DNA of 64,000 bases from positions 434,001 to 498,000 of the forward strand of contig CAVZQT010000002.1 in assembly GCA_963777435.1 (NCBI GenBank), written 5' to 3'. Origin of the DNA: AP-15 sp963777435 (lineage in GTDB: Bacteria; Pseudomonadota; Alphaproteobacteria; ATCC43930; CGMCC-115725). Below the pieces are notes generated by a model that did no database searches, was not told the origin of the DNA, and saw only the letters and a list, made by a program, of their open reading frames with translations. Of this stretch, positions 25,605-35,387 are shown piece by piece. The position numbers and the translations under genes are program-made. Numbering within the stretch: the first letter of the stretch is position 1; each line of letters opens with the position of its first letter.

Positions 25605-26753
25605 TCAGCGGCGCCCGATTCCATACTGATCGCCGACCTGGCTTATCCTACCCTTTGTAAAATCGATCTCGATCATATCCTCGGATGACCCGATCGTCCC
25701 GACATAGGAATGCGTGTGCGGGTCGAAAATCTCGGTCCCATCCGGACTGTTCTTCTCGGGGGCGACGTAGGCATAGTCGCCCTTTATATCGAAGGTGAGC
25801 CAGTGCGAACCCCGCCCGCTCTTTAGTGCCAATGCTTGCCTGAAGACCGGCGTGATCGGGTCGGACATGTCCCAGATGTAGATGTGTGGGTCACTCCCGC
25901 TGCTGCTCTGCCACACTTCAGTCTGATCCGGCGTCCAGCCGATCCCATGCATCAAGCCGGCATCTCCGCGTGGGTGATCCGGAATGTTTGCCGTCGCGAT
26001 CCGACCGGTTTTGAGATCAGCGACCTGCATTCCCCACAGATTAGTGACATCGTTGACGACAAAGTGGCTGGTGCTGTCGACGGCATAGGGTCCAAGTATT
26101 CCCGAATAAGGGCCGATGCGGGATATCTCATAGCTGTAAGGATCGGTCGTATAGAGGTAGGCGCCGCTGCCGTCGGCGGTCTTGGTCTCTTGAAAGATCG
26201 GCCCCGACAACGGGTACTGCGTGTCATGAGATCGGCTCGAGAAATAAACCTTTCGCACGACATCGCCGTTATTGGCGTCGAGCACGTTGATGTAGTTGGC
26301 CTGTCCTCCTTCCCATGTCGGCACATAAAGGAGCTGTCCATTGGGGTTTACGGCCAGCCTGTCGACTCCTGGGGTGACGACTTCATTCCACACAATCCGG
26401 TCGGTATAGAGATCAAGGCAGTAGATTTTGCCGATGCCCGAACGATCTCGATAGGTGACGAATAGTCTTCCACTCAGCCCGTTGGCGGCCACTCCTCTCA
26501 CATCGTCGAAATCCGGAACCGTCCGAATGGTTTTAATCAGCCGATGGCCGGCGTCGATATCGTAAACCGAGATGGTTCCTCGATTATCGGAAGACTGGTT
26601 GACTGCATACAGCAGGCGCTGGGCATACGAAGGCGCGGTGCTGTCGGCAATCGCGCCGAGCGGGTATAGGCCGATTGCGCAGGTCAATAAGCCTAGAAAG
26701 CAGCGCTTCGTTGATTCTGCTTGGACGCGAGAACCCAAAACTACCCTCAACAA
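25605..26753 (-). CDS. Exported beta-propeller protein (YncE-like)
   Basis: The 382-aa protein has an N-terminal signal region (CFLGLLTCAIGLYPLGAIA). Propeller-type repeats follow: RLLYAVNQSSDNRGTISVYD, GRLFVTYRD, GVDRLAVNPNGQLLYVPTW and WLTFDIKGDYAYVAP. The pattern of short beta strands with D.....V and LAV.P.G..LYV fits YVTN/lactonase-like propellers. No catalytic set is recognised. It is probably periplasmic or extracellular and a binding or scaffold protein. It stands alone on the minus strand. Confidence 0.7.
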   Translation of the reverse strand: MLRVVLGSRVQAESTKRCFLGLLTCAIGLYPLGAIADSTAPSYAQRLLYAVNQSSDNRGTISVYDIDAGHRLIKTIRTVPDFDDVRGVAANGLSGRLFVTYRDRSGIGKIYCLDLYTDRIVWNEVVTPGVDRLAVNPNGQLLYVPTWEGGQANYINVLDANNGDVVRKVYFSSRSHDTQYPLSGPIFQETKTADGSGAYLYTTDPYSYEISRIGPYSGILGPYAVDSTSHFVVNDVTNLWGMQVADLKTGRIATANIPDHPRGDAGLMHGIGWTPDQTEVWQSSSGSDPHIYIWDMSDPITPVFRQALALKSGRGSHWLTFDIKGDYAYVAPEKNSPDGTEIFDPHTHSYVGTIGSSEDMIEIDFTKGRISQVGDQYGIGRR

Positions 26754-26964
26754 TTGCCTCGCGAGTTCCCGAAACTAATATCGGCCTTTATGCTCGCTGA
26801 TAACCGGCCCGGCGTTAAGGGGTTTGGTGCGCGTATATCCTCGTGCCGCTAAAGTGCCTGCTTCGTAAAGGGGTACCATCCTGACGCCCTCGGACACTGC
26901 GGATGATCCGGGGCGTATCAACCTAGCCCAAACCGATGTCCATTTCGACAAGGAGAGAAGGCGC

Positions 26965-27639
26965 ATGACCGAGCACCCCACGCCTGACGCGGTCTCAAGC
27001 ACCGCCGATCTGTTCGAGATCATGCGGACGACGCGGTCGATGCGGCGGCTGAAGCCGGACCCGGTGCCGGCCGAGTTGGTTCGGAAAATTCTCGAAGCGG
27101 GCGTGTTGGCGCCGTCTGGCGGCAACATGCAGCGCTGGCGGTTCCTTGTCGTCCGTGACCCCGCGGTCAAGCGGACTGTCGGCGCCTACTACAAACGCGC
27201 CTGGGACGAGGTGGTGGCTCCTCGGTATCTGGCCCGCGAACCCGCCCCCGGCACGAGCCTCGAGCGCTTTCGGCGAATGCTCGATGCGGCTCAATATCTG
27301 GCCGACCACATCCATGAAGCACCGGTTTGGATCGTGCCCTGTATGGAGGGTGCCACGCCAAGCCGGACATCGGGCTCCTCGATCTATCCGGCCGTCCAGA
27401 ACATGCTGTTGGCGGCGCGAGCACTCGGTCTAGGCGCCACGTTGACGACGCTCTACCTGATCTTTGAAAAAGAGGTGGAAGCCGCTCTTGGGTTGCCGGC
27501 GGATGTCCACTCCTATGCGCTGTTGCCGATCGGATACCCGATGGGTCGTTTCGGGCCGGTTCGCCGCGTCCCTCTGTCCGATGTCGTCTATGAGGATCAG
27601 TGGGGTCAGCCTTACCACGATTCCAGCTCGGCGGTCTGA
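26965..27639 (+). CDS. Nitroreductase-family flavoprotein
   Basis: FMN-dependent NAD(P)H oxidoreductase fold. FEIMRTTRSMRRLKPDPVP carries the FMN-phosphate-binding arginines. LEAGVLAPSGGNMQRWRFLVV is the classic second FMN motif. LLAARALGLGATLTT and LLPIGYPMGR are the C-terminal landmarks. Length 224 aa is normal. A GGAGAG ribosome-binding site lies ahead of the ATG at 26965. The natural substrate is not predictable; it could reduce nitroaromatics, quinones or enoates. It is divergent from the propeller gene and convergent with the MFS exporter. Confidence 0.9.
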   Translation: MTEHPTPDAVSSTADLFEIMRTTRSMRRLKPDPVPAELVRKILEAGVLAPSGGNMQRWRFLVVRDPAVKRTVGAYYKRAWDEVVAPRYLAREPAPGTSLERFRRMLDAAQYLADHIHEAPVWIVPCMEGATPSRTSGSSIYPAVQNMLLAARALGLGATLTTLYLIFEKEVEAALGLPADVHSYALLPIGYPMGRFGPVRRVPLSDVVYEDQWGQPYHDSSSAV

Positions 27640-27706
27640 CGATCACCGGCCCGGAATGGGGTCAGGTGCGATATGTCGATCGCGGATGACAATTCCAGAG
27701 AGCCCG

Positions 27707-28951
27707 TCACGATTGTTTCGCCATCCGTCGGCGCAGATTGGCGGCGGGATGCGCGTCTTGGGTTCGCGTCAGCGTTGTCAGCAGCCCACAGACCAAGGCC
27801 AGCGCCAGACACGCGCCGACGACCGCCGCCATCGCTGGCACGCTGCCGCGCGGCAGCAGCCCGAGCAGCAACGTTCCCAGCGCTGCGATCATCATCTGCG
27901 CAAAGCCCATGAGCCCCGAGGCAGCGCCTGCAATTCGTGGATAGACGCTGAGTGCTGCGGCGACGCCTGATGGCTGGCTCATGCCATTGCCGATCGAGCT
28001 GATCGCCATCGGCACGAACAGCGCCCATGGCGTCAAATCGGTCAGACACCAACCCGCGAGCATAATGCCCGAGGCAAATGACAGCGCGAGCCCGAGGACA
28101 AACAGGCGTGAGCTTCCGAGGAGCGCCGATAATCGTACGACACCGGCGTTGCCCAACATGTATCCGGCCATCGGCAACAGGATCATCAGCCCGTAAGTAC
28201 TCGGCGGCTGGTGCAGACGCTCGGTGAGTAGATAGGGCGCCGATGCCAGGAACGTGAACCAGGAGGCGCTGGTGAACGCCGTGGCGAACACAAAACTTAA
28301 GAAAACCGGGGACCGGAGCAGCGAGATGAAGGCCCCGATCATGCCGACGAAGTTGGCGGAAGCGGGCATATGGGTCTCGTCGAGCCTGATCGCCGTCACC
28401 AGCAGGATGGCCGCGCCGACTACCCCAAGCAGGACAAAATCGGCGCGCCAGCCGATCCATTGGGCGAGATAGGCGCCGATTGCGGGTGACAGCGAGGGCG
28501 CCAGGCTCATCACCATCATGATCGTTGCCAATGCGCTCGCCGAGCGCTCGCGGTCATAGATGTCGCGCACGATCGCCCGGCCCAGCACCATCCCGGCGCA
28601 GCCGCCCAGAGCCTCGAGCGTTCGACCCACCAGCAACGCCGGCAGCGACCACGCAAATCCGCAGAGCACCGTGCCGAATAGAAAAACCGTAAGCCCGGCA
28701 AGCAGCACCGGACGCCGGCCGAAACGATCGGAGAGAGGGCCATAAATCAATTGTCCGCATGCGATGCCGGCGAGAAATAATGTCAGCACCAGCTGGACGG
28801 CGCCGGGGGCGGCGTCGAATACCGCGGCAAGCATCGGCAACGCCGGCACCAGCATGTGAAGCGCCGCGGGAGCGATCGCGGTGACAAGGGCTAATAAAGC
28901 AAGCGACGGTCTGCGACGGATAACCACCCGGCTGCTATACGCCAGCGGCAC
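27707..28951 (-). CDS. Bcr/CflA-type MFS drug exporter
   Basis: A 414-aa inner-membrane antiporter with 12 predicted hydrophobic helices. The MFS motif A between TM2 and TM3 reads GPLSDRFGRRPVLLAG. MVPALPMLA-like residues in TM1 (HMLVPALPML) and VGRTLEALGG in TM4 are typical of the Bcr/CflA drug:H+ group. The C-terminus is short and basic (RRRMAKQS). It probably exports small toxic or natural compounds. It is convergent with the nitroreductase. Confidence 0.88.
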   Translation of the reverse strand: MPLAYSSRVVIRRRPSLALLALVTAIAPAALHMLVPALPMLAAVFDAAPGAVQLVLTLFLAGIACGQLIYGPLSDRFGRRPVLLAGLTVFLFGTVLCGFAWSLPALLVGRTLEALGGCAGMVLGRAIVRDIYDRERSASALATIMMVMSLAPSLSPAIGAYLAQWIGWRADFVLLGVVGAAILLVTAIRLDETHMPASANFVGMIGAFISLLRSPVFLSFVFATAFTSASWFTFLASAPYLLTERLHQPPSTYGLMILLPMAGYMLGNAGVVRLSALLGSSRLFVLGLALSFASGIMLAGWCLTDLTPWALFVPMAISSIGNGMSQPSGVAAALSVYPRIAGAASGLMGFAQMMIAALGTLLLGLLPRGSVPAMAAVVGACLALALVCGLLTTLTRTQDAHPAANLRRRMAKQS

Positions 28952-29003
28952 GGTCAGGGGCAGTTAGAACGAACGTGGTACGAGGAAGGCGGCGGTCGCG
29001 CGA

Positions 29004-29485
29004 TCAGCTTGGTCCGTAAGGCAAGCCGAGCAATTCCCAGCCGAGAAACAGCACGATCCAGACGATCGAGATCGCCACCCCGTAGGGCAGCATCATCGCG
29101 ACCACGCTGCCAACCCCCGCATCTTTCTGATAGCGCTGGGCAAAGACGACGATCAGCGCGAAATACGGCATCAGCGGCGAGACGCCGTTCGGCGGCGAAT
29201 TGCCCACGCGATAGGCCGCCAACACGTCTTGGGGTGCGATGCCGAGCTTCATGAACAACGGCACAAAGGTTGGGGCGAACCCATTTCGGGATCGCGCCGA
29301 CGATCAGCTGCCCAACCGCGCCGGTAACAGCGATAAAGCCCAGCAATAATGAGATCGAGCCCAACTTTACATGTTCGAGCGCGTCGTCAAGATCGATGGC
29401 AACAATCGGCGCGATGTGCTTGTAGTTGAAGTACGCCGGAAACTGACTGATCACGAAGAGCAGAAAAATCCGACCGCTCAGAAGG
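29004..29485 (-). pseudogene. AbgT-family transporter, C-terminal fragment
   Basis: Two pieces in different frames, GRIFLLFVISQFPAYFNYKH to IVGAIPKW and MPLFMKLGIAPQDVLAAYR to the end, match the last ~150 residues of the complete AbgT gene at 31846-33411 almost residue for residue. One frameshift lies near 29275. The preceding two thirds of the gene are absent; the homology begins at about 29485. It is a decayed partial duplicate. Confidence 0.85.
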
Positions 29486-29591
29486 GAGTTGAGGATGACA
29501 GCAGCTATCGCGAGGCTCGCCGTCTCGGATAATCTCCTACCTCAGACATTTTGGGCCATCTCCTCTCTCAACGGCCTAGGTAGCGTAGATC

Positions 29592-30923
29592 ATGACGTGG
29601 TCGAACCTGCGTATCGGCGGAAACGCAATCCGCCGTCTATTCATCTTCGCCGTCGTTGGGTTCGCCATCCTGCTCGGCGGGTGCGTGGCAGACGGGATCA
29701 TGTCCCGGCTGATGTTAAAGCCGGACCACATCATCATCGAGCAACGTCCCGACGCGGCGTACGAAAAATTGTTTCCGTATTACGTCGAGCTCTGTGCTGC
29801 GAGCCAATTTCGCTCCAAATTGACGGGCCCGGCCGGGGTCGCCGGCCACGCGGTCATGTATCTGAAAGGCGCCTGCAAAGACGATGACGCCCCATTCCCG
29901 CAACTGCGGCGCTGCCGACATGTGGCGACAACGCTGGACGACCCCGAGCACGGCGCCGGGATCAGTGTCAATGCCCAGTTCCTGAGCATCAATTGGGTGG
30001 CAGTCCCAGGCTATGAACTGTTCTTTGCGGGCAACCTTGCACCGGGCGAACGACTGACGCGCGCCAAGTTCGAAGCTGTCGAGCAAGAGGTAATCGCCAG
30101 GGGTATCTACAAAGGTGTCACCTTTCAGCGTTACCCTGGCGCCAGCTCGGACACCAATCTCTCAGATTTCCTGGGGAGAGACGGCATCGGCACCGATTTG
30201 GCGCTCCAATTCGCGCGGTCGACTTTTTGCGCGCGGCTGCCCGTGACCGAGGGAATGTTGCAAGAGATGATCGCCTTCCTGAACGACAAAAATCGCGAAT
30301 ATGCCGAGGGCGAGGCTGACTACCATTGGGATGCGTGGGCCGACAACTGCGCGCATACCGTGCGTAATGCATTGGCCGCTGCCAACATCTGGTCGCCGCT
30401 GTCCGTCCGGGCCATTAAGATTCGGCAAATCTTCAATCTCGCCGTACCTGCGAACGAGTTTGTCAATCTCGCGGAATTGATAACTCAAGGAGATATCGAC
30501 GATTATCGCTGGATCCTGCGTGACGGGCCGCGACGAGATGCGTTCCACGAATTCCATTGGCTGCCGACGCGGCAAGGCGCGCTCTTGAAAACGCTGCCTA
30601 TCCATGAGCCCAACGATCTTTACGACACGACATTTCGGCTGTTCACGCTGCAATCCCCGTTTCTAATGGGCAAGACACAGACGGCGATCGATCTGCTGTC
30701 CGACGAACGTTTCGTGGACCTCGACGCCAACCTCCATTATTTCGAGAAAAGATACGACGCGATCCTCGCCCAACACGACGAGCGGCGCGACACTATGGCG
30801 AGCGTTCGCGGAACGCCGTTTCGCCGGGTGGAACGCTTATATTACGACTACATTCGTACACAGCGAGACGAGGTGCAGTCGATGCTAGTCCGTCTCGCAG
30901 CGATGCCGGCGACGTCGAACTAG
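29592..30923 (+). CDS. Hypothetical lipoprotein, 443 aa
   Basis: The N-terminal signal ends in a lipobox (FAILLGGC, Cys31), so the protein should be lipid-anchored in the envelope. No named domain is recognised. A region around residues 245-260 reads DYHWDAWADNCAHTVRNAL. A Cys in an NC.H..RN setting, with AGHAVMYLKG far upstream, recalls cysteine-peptidase-like folds that handle cell-wall or lipid substrates (DUF4105/NlpC relatives), but the match is weak. The C-terminal third is charged and helical. It is flanked by the broken AbgT copy and by marC, with no clear operon partner. Confidence 0.65.
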   Translation: MTWSNLRIGGNAIRRLFIFAVVGFAILLGGCVADGIMSRLMLKPDHIIIEQRPDAAYEKLFPYYVELCAASQFRSKLTGPAGVAGHAVMYLKGACKDDDAPFPQLRRCRHVATTLDDPEHGAGISVNAQFLSINWVAVPGYELFFAGNLAPGERLTRAKFEAVEQEVIARGIYKGVTFQRYPGASSDTNLSDFLGRDGIGTDLALQFARSTFCARLPVTEGMLQEMIAFLNDKNREYAEGEADYHWDAWADNCAHTVRNALAAANIWSPLSVRAIKIRQIFNLAVPANEFVNLAELITQGDIDDYRWILRDGPRRDAFHEFHWLPTRQGALLKTLPIHEPNDLYDTTFRLFTLQSPFLMGKTQTAIDLLSDERFVDLDANLHYFEKRYDAILAQHDERRDTMASVRGTPFRRVERLYYDYIRTQRDEVQSMLVRLAAMPATSN

Positions 30924-31085
30924 ATTAAATCGCTAGTCCCCTGCGATCTGGCATGGCAAACTTTCTGTCGGTCATCAGAAACGCAAGTGTGGCGCTCGGT
31001 ATTCGCCTGGCCGACTGGCCCGCACCACGGCGCCGGGCGTCATCCATCGGGTACGCTAAGCATCCGCAAGAATTGCCGGGGCAGG

Positions 31086-31790
31086 TTATCTTCTGGTTGC
31101 GAGAAGTGCGCTATAGCCGCTCCAGATGATCTCGATCCCAATGCACAGCAGGATAAAAGCGGATAACCGCACCAAGACGGTGGTGCCGCGTTTGCCGAGC
31201 GTAGCGATGATGATCTCGGCAAAACGGTAGCAGATATAAATCGTGGCCCCCATAGCAACGAGGGCGGCGATCGCCGCTCCGCCGAGAAGTATCAGATCAT
31301 AGACATTTGCCGCCCGTGGTCGCTGCGTGCCAAGAGCGATCGCAACCGAGATCGCCCCTGGTCCGACGGTGAGCGGCATCGTGAGAGGATAAAAGGCGTC
31401 CTCCCGTCCGACCGGCCGGCTGGCCGTGGCGACCTCGCGGCTAGCTGTGGCGACCTCACGGCTTTCGACGCCTTCGTCGCCGGCTTGCAGGAGCTTCCAA
31501 CCGAACGCGGTCACCACCAGTCCCCCGGCTACGCGCACCACGGGTAGCGTGATGCCAAAAAACTCAAGCACATGCGAGCCAACGATCAGCGAGCCCAGCA
31601 TCAAAAAAAACCCGTTAATAGCCACTCGATGTGCGAGCGAATGCCTCTCTTCGTTGGTGCAATGCTGAGTTAGACCCAGAAATATCGGAGCGTTGCCAAT
31701 CGGATTTATGATCGGCAACAGACCCATATAGACCAAGAGAAATGCGTTAAGTGCCTCGTTCACGTTCAGAACACCCCGCCTGGGTGACAC
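31086..31790 (-). CDS. MarC-family integral membrane protein
   Basis: A six-helix UPF0056/MarC protein of unknown transport role. Typical stretches are LLVYMGLLPIINPIGNAPIF, PLTMPLTVGPGAIS and FILLCIGIEIIWSGY. The central loop contains a perfect tandem heptad REVATAS-REVATAS, from a 21-base duplication at 31426-31467. Family members lack it, so it may lengthen a cytoplasmic loop. A later start near 31763 (VNEALNAF) would fit the family better than the first codon. It is separated from the AbgT gene by about 55 bp on the same strand. Confidence 0.87.
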   Translation of the reverse strand: MSPRRGVLNVNEALNAFLLVYMGLLPIINPIGNAPIFLGLTQHCTNEERHSLAHRVAINGFFLMLGSLIVGSHVLEFFGITLPVVRVAGGLVVTAFGWKLLQAGDEGVESREVATASREVATASRPVGREDAFYPLTMPLTVGPGAISVAIALGTQRPRAANVYDLILLGGAAIAALVAMGATIYICYRFAEIIIATLGKRGTTVLVRLSAFILLCIGIEIIWSGYSALLATRR

Positions 31791-31845
31791 GTCAGCAGGC
31801 TAACCGGGGCGGCGGCGCTAAAGCGTCCGACGGCATCCCACCCTA

Positions 31846-33411
31846 TCACCCGGGCCCAAACGGGAGGCCGAGCAGTTCCCAGCCGAGGAACAATAGAATC
31901 CAGGCGACCGAGATCGCGACACCGTAAGGCAGCATCATCGCCACGACGGTGCCGACGCCGGCGTCCTTCTGATAGCGCTGTGCAAACACGACGATCAGCG
32001 CGAAATAGGGCATCAGCGGCGAGACGCCATTGGGGGGCAAGTCGCCGACCCGATAGGCGGCCAAAACCGCATCGGGCGCGATGCCGAGTTTCATAAAGAG
32101 CGGCACAAAGATCGGGGCGAAAATCGCCCATTTCGGGATTGCGCCGACGATCAGCAAGCCGACCGCGCCGGTAATGGCGATGAACCCGAGCAGCAGCGGA
32201 ATAGCGCCGATCTTTACATGCTCGAGAGCGTCGCCCAAATCGACAGCGACAACCGTCGCGATGTTGCTGTAATTGAAATAGGCAAGGAACTGGCTGATCA
32301 CAAACAGCAGAAAAATCAGGCCGCCTAGTCCGCCGAAGGTCTTGGTGACGGCGCTGATCCCGTCGACCATACTGGTGAGCGTCTTCGCACCGATGCCGTA
32401 TCCGATCCCGATTGCCAAGAACACCAGCATGATCAGGACAATCAAGCTCTCCATGAACGGCGAGTTGCCAATAATTGCGCCGGTTTGCGGGTTTCGCAGC
32501 GGGGCGCCCGCCGGAAATGTCAACAGGGCGATCACGGCGATGCTGGCGATCAGCGCGTAAAGCGCAAATCTGAGACCTCTGGCCTCGTTCACTGATACCG
32601 CTGCGCCGCCTTCGACCACGGCATTGCCGCGATATCCGCCTAGGCGGGGCTCGACGACCCGTTCAGAAACCAGGGAAATGACTACGATCAGCACCAGGCT
32701 TGACACGACAGCGAAATAAAAGTTGGCAGTTAGCGCGATCGAGCGTGAAGGATCGAGCAAATGAATGGCATCGTTGGTGATTTCAGTCAGGATGCCGTCG
32801 ATCGGCGTGATCAAGAAATTCACACCGAATGCGCCGGCCACCCCGGCATAGGCTGCTGCAAGCCCGGCCAGCGGATGCCGGCCAAGACTCAAAAATGCAG
32901 CTGCGCCGAGCGGAATCAGCACCAGATATCCTGCATCGGAAGCAACGCTCGACATCACGCCCAGCGTCACGAGGATCCATGTCACCGCCCAGCCGGGCGT
33001 GACCTGGACGATCTTTTTGATCAGCGCGGTCATCAGCCCGGCTTGTTCTGCGAGGCCGACGCCGACCATGACGACGAAAATGATGCCGACGGGACCGAAA
33101 TTGGCGAAATTGCGGACCATCGAGGTCAGCATGAAGCGGATCCCGTCGGCGGTCAGCAGGCTGTTCACGGCGGTCGTCGTCGGCACCACCTTGTGCGTCT
33201 GCAGATCGACGGTTTCGTAAGTGACCTGGACTCCGAGCAGGTAGAGCACGTGCGACAGCACGATGACGAGGGCGGCAAGAATAAAAAAGATCACCGCCGG
33301 GTCGGGAACCTTGTTGCCGACCTGTTCAACCCCGTCGAGCAATTTCTGGAGAAAGGTTTTCGGCGCAGCCGTTGTCTCGGCCATGGAGCCGATGCTTCTC
33401 TGCTCACTCAT
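31846..33411 (-). CDS. abgT: AbgT-family transporter
   Basis: Inner-membrane transporters of this family import p-aminobenzoyl-glutamate or export sulfonamide-like antimetabolites. The 521-aa length and multi-helix pattern fit. Recognisable stretches are VEQVGNKVPDPAVIFFILAA near the N-terminus, FVVMVGVGLAEQAGLMTALI, and the C-terminal PPNGVSPLMPYFALIVVFAQ. The M20 peptidase gene lies 55 bp upstream on the same strand. This echoes the AbgT/AbgAB arrangement in which imported aminobenzoyl-glutamate is cleaved. A truncated paralogue lies at 29004-29485. Confidence 0.9.
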   Translation of the reverse strand: MSEQRSIGSMAETTAAPKTFLQKLLDGVEQVGNKVPDPAVIFFILAALVIVLSHVLYLLGVQVTYETVDLQTHKVVPTTTAVNSLLTADGIRFMLTSMVRNFANFGPVGIIFVVMVGVGLAEQAGLMTALIKKIVQVTPGWAVTWILVTLGVMSSVASDAGYLVLIPLGAAAFLSLGRHPLAGLAAAYAGVAGAFGVNFLITPIDGILTEITNDAIHLLDPSRSIALTANFYFAVVSSLVLIVVISLVSERVVEPRLGGYRGNAVVEGGAAVSVNEARGLRFALYALIASIAVIALLTFPAGAPLRNPQTGAIIGNSPFMESLIVLIMLVFLAIGIGYGIGAKTLTSMVDGISAVTKTFGGLGGLIFLLFVISQFLAYFNYSNIATVVAVDLGDALEHVKIGAIPLLLGFIAITGAVGLLIVGAIPKWAIFAPIFVPLFMKLGIAPDAVLAAYRVGDLPPNGVSPLMPYFALIVVFAQRYQKDAGVGTVVAMMLPYGVAISVAWILLFLGWELLGLPFGPG

Positions 33412-33466
33412 CGCCCGAGTCCTTTCAATGGCTACCGCCCCGATGGGTCTCCATCATCTTGGACCC

Positions 33467-34895
33467 TTATGCTGCGGCGGGGTGGGCGTGGTGGTCGGCG
33501 AGGATCTGCGCAATAACGGCGGTAACGCGCTGGCCGGTCGGGACGTGGAGAAATTCGTTCGGGCCGTGCGCATTCGAATGCGGGCCGAGGACGCCGGTCA
33601 CGACAAACTGCGCCCGCGGGAATTTTTCGCCGAGCATCGCCATGAATGGAATCGTGCCGCCTTCGCCCATATAAGCTGCCGGCGCGCCAAACGTGGCCTG
33701 CGACGCGCGCGCTAAGGATTGTTCGAGCCACGGCGCCACCGCCGGAGCATGCCATCCGGTGGCGCTCGACCCGAGATCGAACCCCACATGGGCACCGTAG
33801 GGCGGATCTTTTTCCAATAAGGTCCGCAGCGCCGCGGCTGCGCCTTCGGCATCCAGAGTCGGGGGCAGCCGCAGGCTCAGCTGCGCCCGCGTATAGGGCA
33901 GCAGTACATTGCCGCCATCGCCCGGGCTCGGCAACCCGTCGATGCCGATGACCGCCAATTGCGGCCGCCAAGTGCGGTTCAGAACGAGTTCGGTCAGGTC
34001 ATCGCCGGCTGGCGACATCCCGGAGACGAACGGAAATTTGGTATGGACCGCGTCGCCCAACGCTGCCGCGGCATGACGCGCCTGCGCGACCCGTTCGGCC
34101 GGGATTTGAGTGTAGAGTTCCGGCGGGCGGACGGTCCCCGTGTCCTCGTCTTCGAGGCGTGACAATAGCTGGCGCATGATGCGGAAGCTCGACGGCACCA
34201 CGCCCGAGGCGTCGCCCGAATGGACGCCTTCGTCGAGCACCCGCACTTCGAGGGTGCCGGCAGTCATTCCGCGCAACGACGTCGTCAGCCATAGCTGGTC
34301 GTAATTGCCGCAGCCGGAATCGAGACACACGACCAGCGACGGGCTGCCGAGGCGTGCGGCCAGATGGTCGACGTAATAGGGCAGGTCGTAGCTGCCCGAA
34401 TTCCTCGCAGGCCTCGATCAGGATCGCGCAGCGCGCATGCGGGACGTCTTGCTCGCGCAACGCCAACAGCGCGCTCAAGGCGCCGAACATCGCGTAGCCG
34501 TCATCCGCACCACCGCGGCCATAGAGCTTGTCGCCTTCGAGCCGCGGAACCCAAGGTCCAAAGCCGTCGGTCCAGCCGATCATCTCCGGCTGCTTGTCGA
34601 GGTGGCCGTAGAGCAGCACGGTGTCGGTGCCGTCGCCCGGCACATCGATCAGGATGACCGGCGTGCGGCCCGGCAGCCGGATAATTTCGAGGCGGGCGCC
34701 GGGCAGCGAGGGCAATTTCGCCCGCGCCCAGCGCTCGAACATGGATACGGCCTCCTCCATATAACCGTGCGCCGCCCAGTCGGGATCGAAGGCCGGCGAT
34801 TTGTTCGGGATCTTGATGTATTCGGCCAGGATCGGAACGATCTCGTCGCCCCAACACTGGTCGATATGTTTTTGGGCCTTGGCGATATCGATCAT
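33467..34895 (-). pseudogene. M20-family metallopeptidase, one frameshift
   Basis: M20 enzymes are dizinc dipeptidases/aminoacylases. Part one (34895 to about 34400) has LLYGHLDKQPE with the first metal His, GRGGADDGYAM with the bridging Asp, and EACEE with the catalytic Glu. Part two reads GSYDLPYYVDHL, CLDSGCGNYDQLW, the dimerisation-domain stretch VLDEGVHSGDASG, and the final metal His region GPHSNAHGPNEF. The sequence GAATTCGGGCAGC carries one base more than needed to join them (expected ESGSYD). With the base removed the gene is about 470 aa and looks complete. It probably hydrolyses a dipeptide or aminobenzoyl-glutamate delivered by the adjacent transporter; this is inferred. Confidence 0.85.
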
Positions 34896-34915
34896 TTGGC
34901 GAGACTCCTAGGAAC

Positions 34916-35371
34916 TCAGCCGCTTCCCGCTTGTCGCATGGCTGTGCCGTGGCGAGGGGGGCAGATGTTGTCTTGGAGGGTGAGGCTGACTGTGTCCCCG
35001 GAAAACCTCCCGGTGACCTTGTAAGCGCGCGCGTGAGTTGAACCCACTACACCGGACTGCGTCGTTCCCGAAAAGCTCCCATCCGGCAGCAGGGTCAAAT
35101 CCCTTATGGGGACACTCGCTCTCGCAAGCGAGACCACACCCGATAGTTGGCCCCCAGCCTTTGTCAGGCGAACATGCCAATCACCGCATTGGCGGCGGCC
35201 GGAGATTGCTCGCCCGCCCACCGTCCAAGTTCCATTGGGGAGCTGAGCGGCAGGTGCCGCAGCCGCCGGCTCCGCCGCTTGCGGCGGCGAAAATGCTACA
35301 AGTGGCGCGCACAACGTGATGAGTAGAAAGGGCAATAATCTGCGAAGCACTGTCGAATTTTTCCGGCCCAT
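34916..35371 (-). CDS. Small exported hypothetical protein
   Basis: The start at 35371 (MGRKNSTVL) gives a signal peptide (FLLITLCAPLVAFSPPQAA) and an Ala/Pro-rich spacer. A ~90-aa mature domain follows: NGTWTVGGR, CGDWHVRLTKAGGQLSG, GRFSGDTVSLTL, with Cys residues that could pair. No named family is recognised; similar short GTW/W-H-V secreted proteins occur in related genomes. It is probably periplasmic. It starts about 17 bp after the outer-membrane protein gene, so the two may be cotranscribed. Confidence 0.65.
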   Translation of the reverse strand: MGRKNSTVLRRLLPFLLITLCAPLVAFSPPQAAEPAAAAPAAQLPNGTWTVGGRAISGRRQCGDWHVRLTKAGGQLSGVVSLARASVPIRDLTLLPDGSFSGTTQSGVVGSTHARAYKVTGRFSGDTVSLTLQDNICPPRHGTAMRQAGSG

Positions 35372-35387
35372 AATTCTATTCCTTGAT

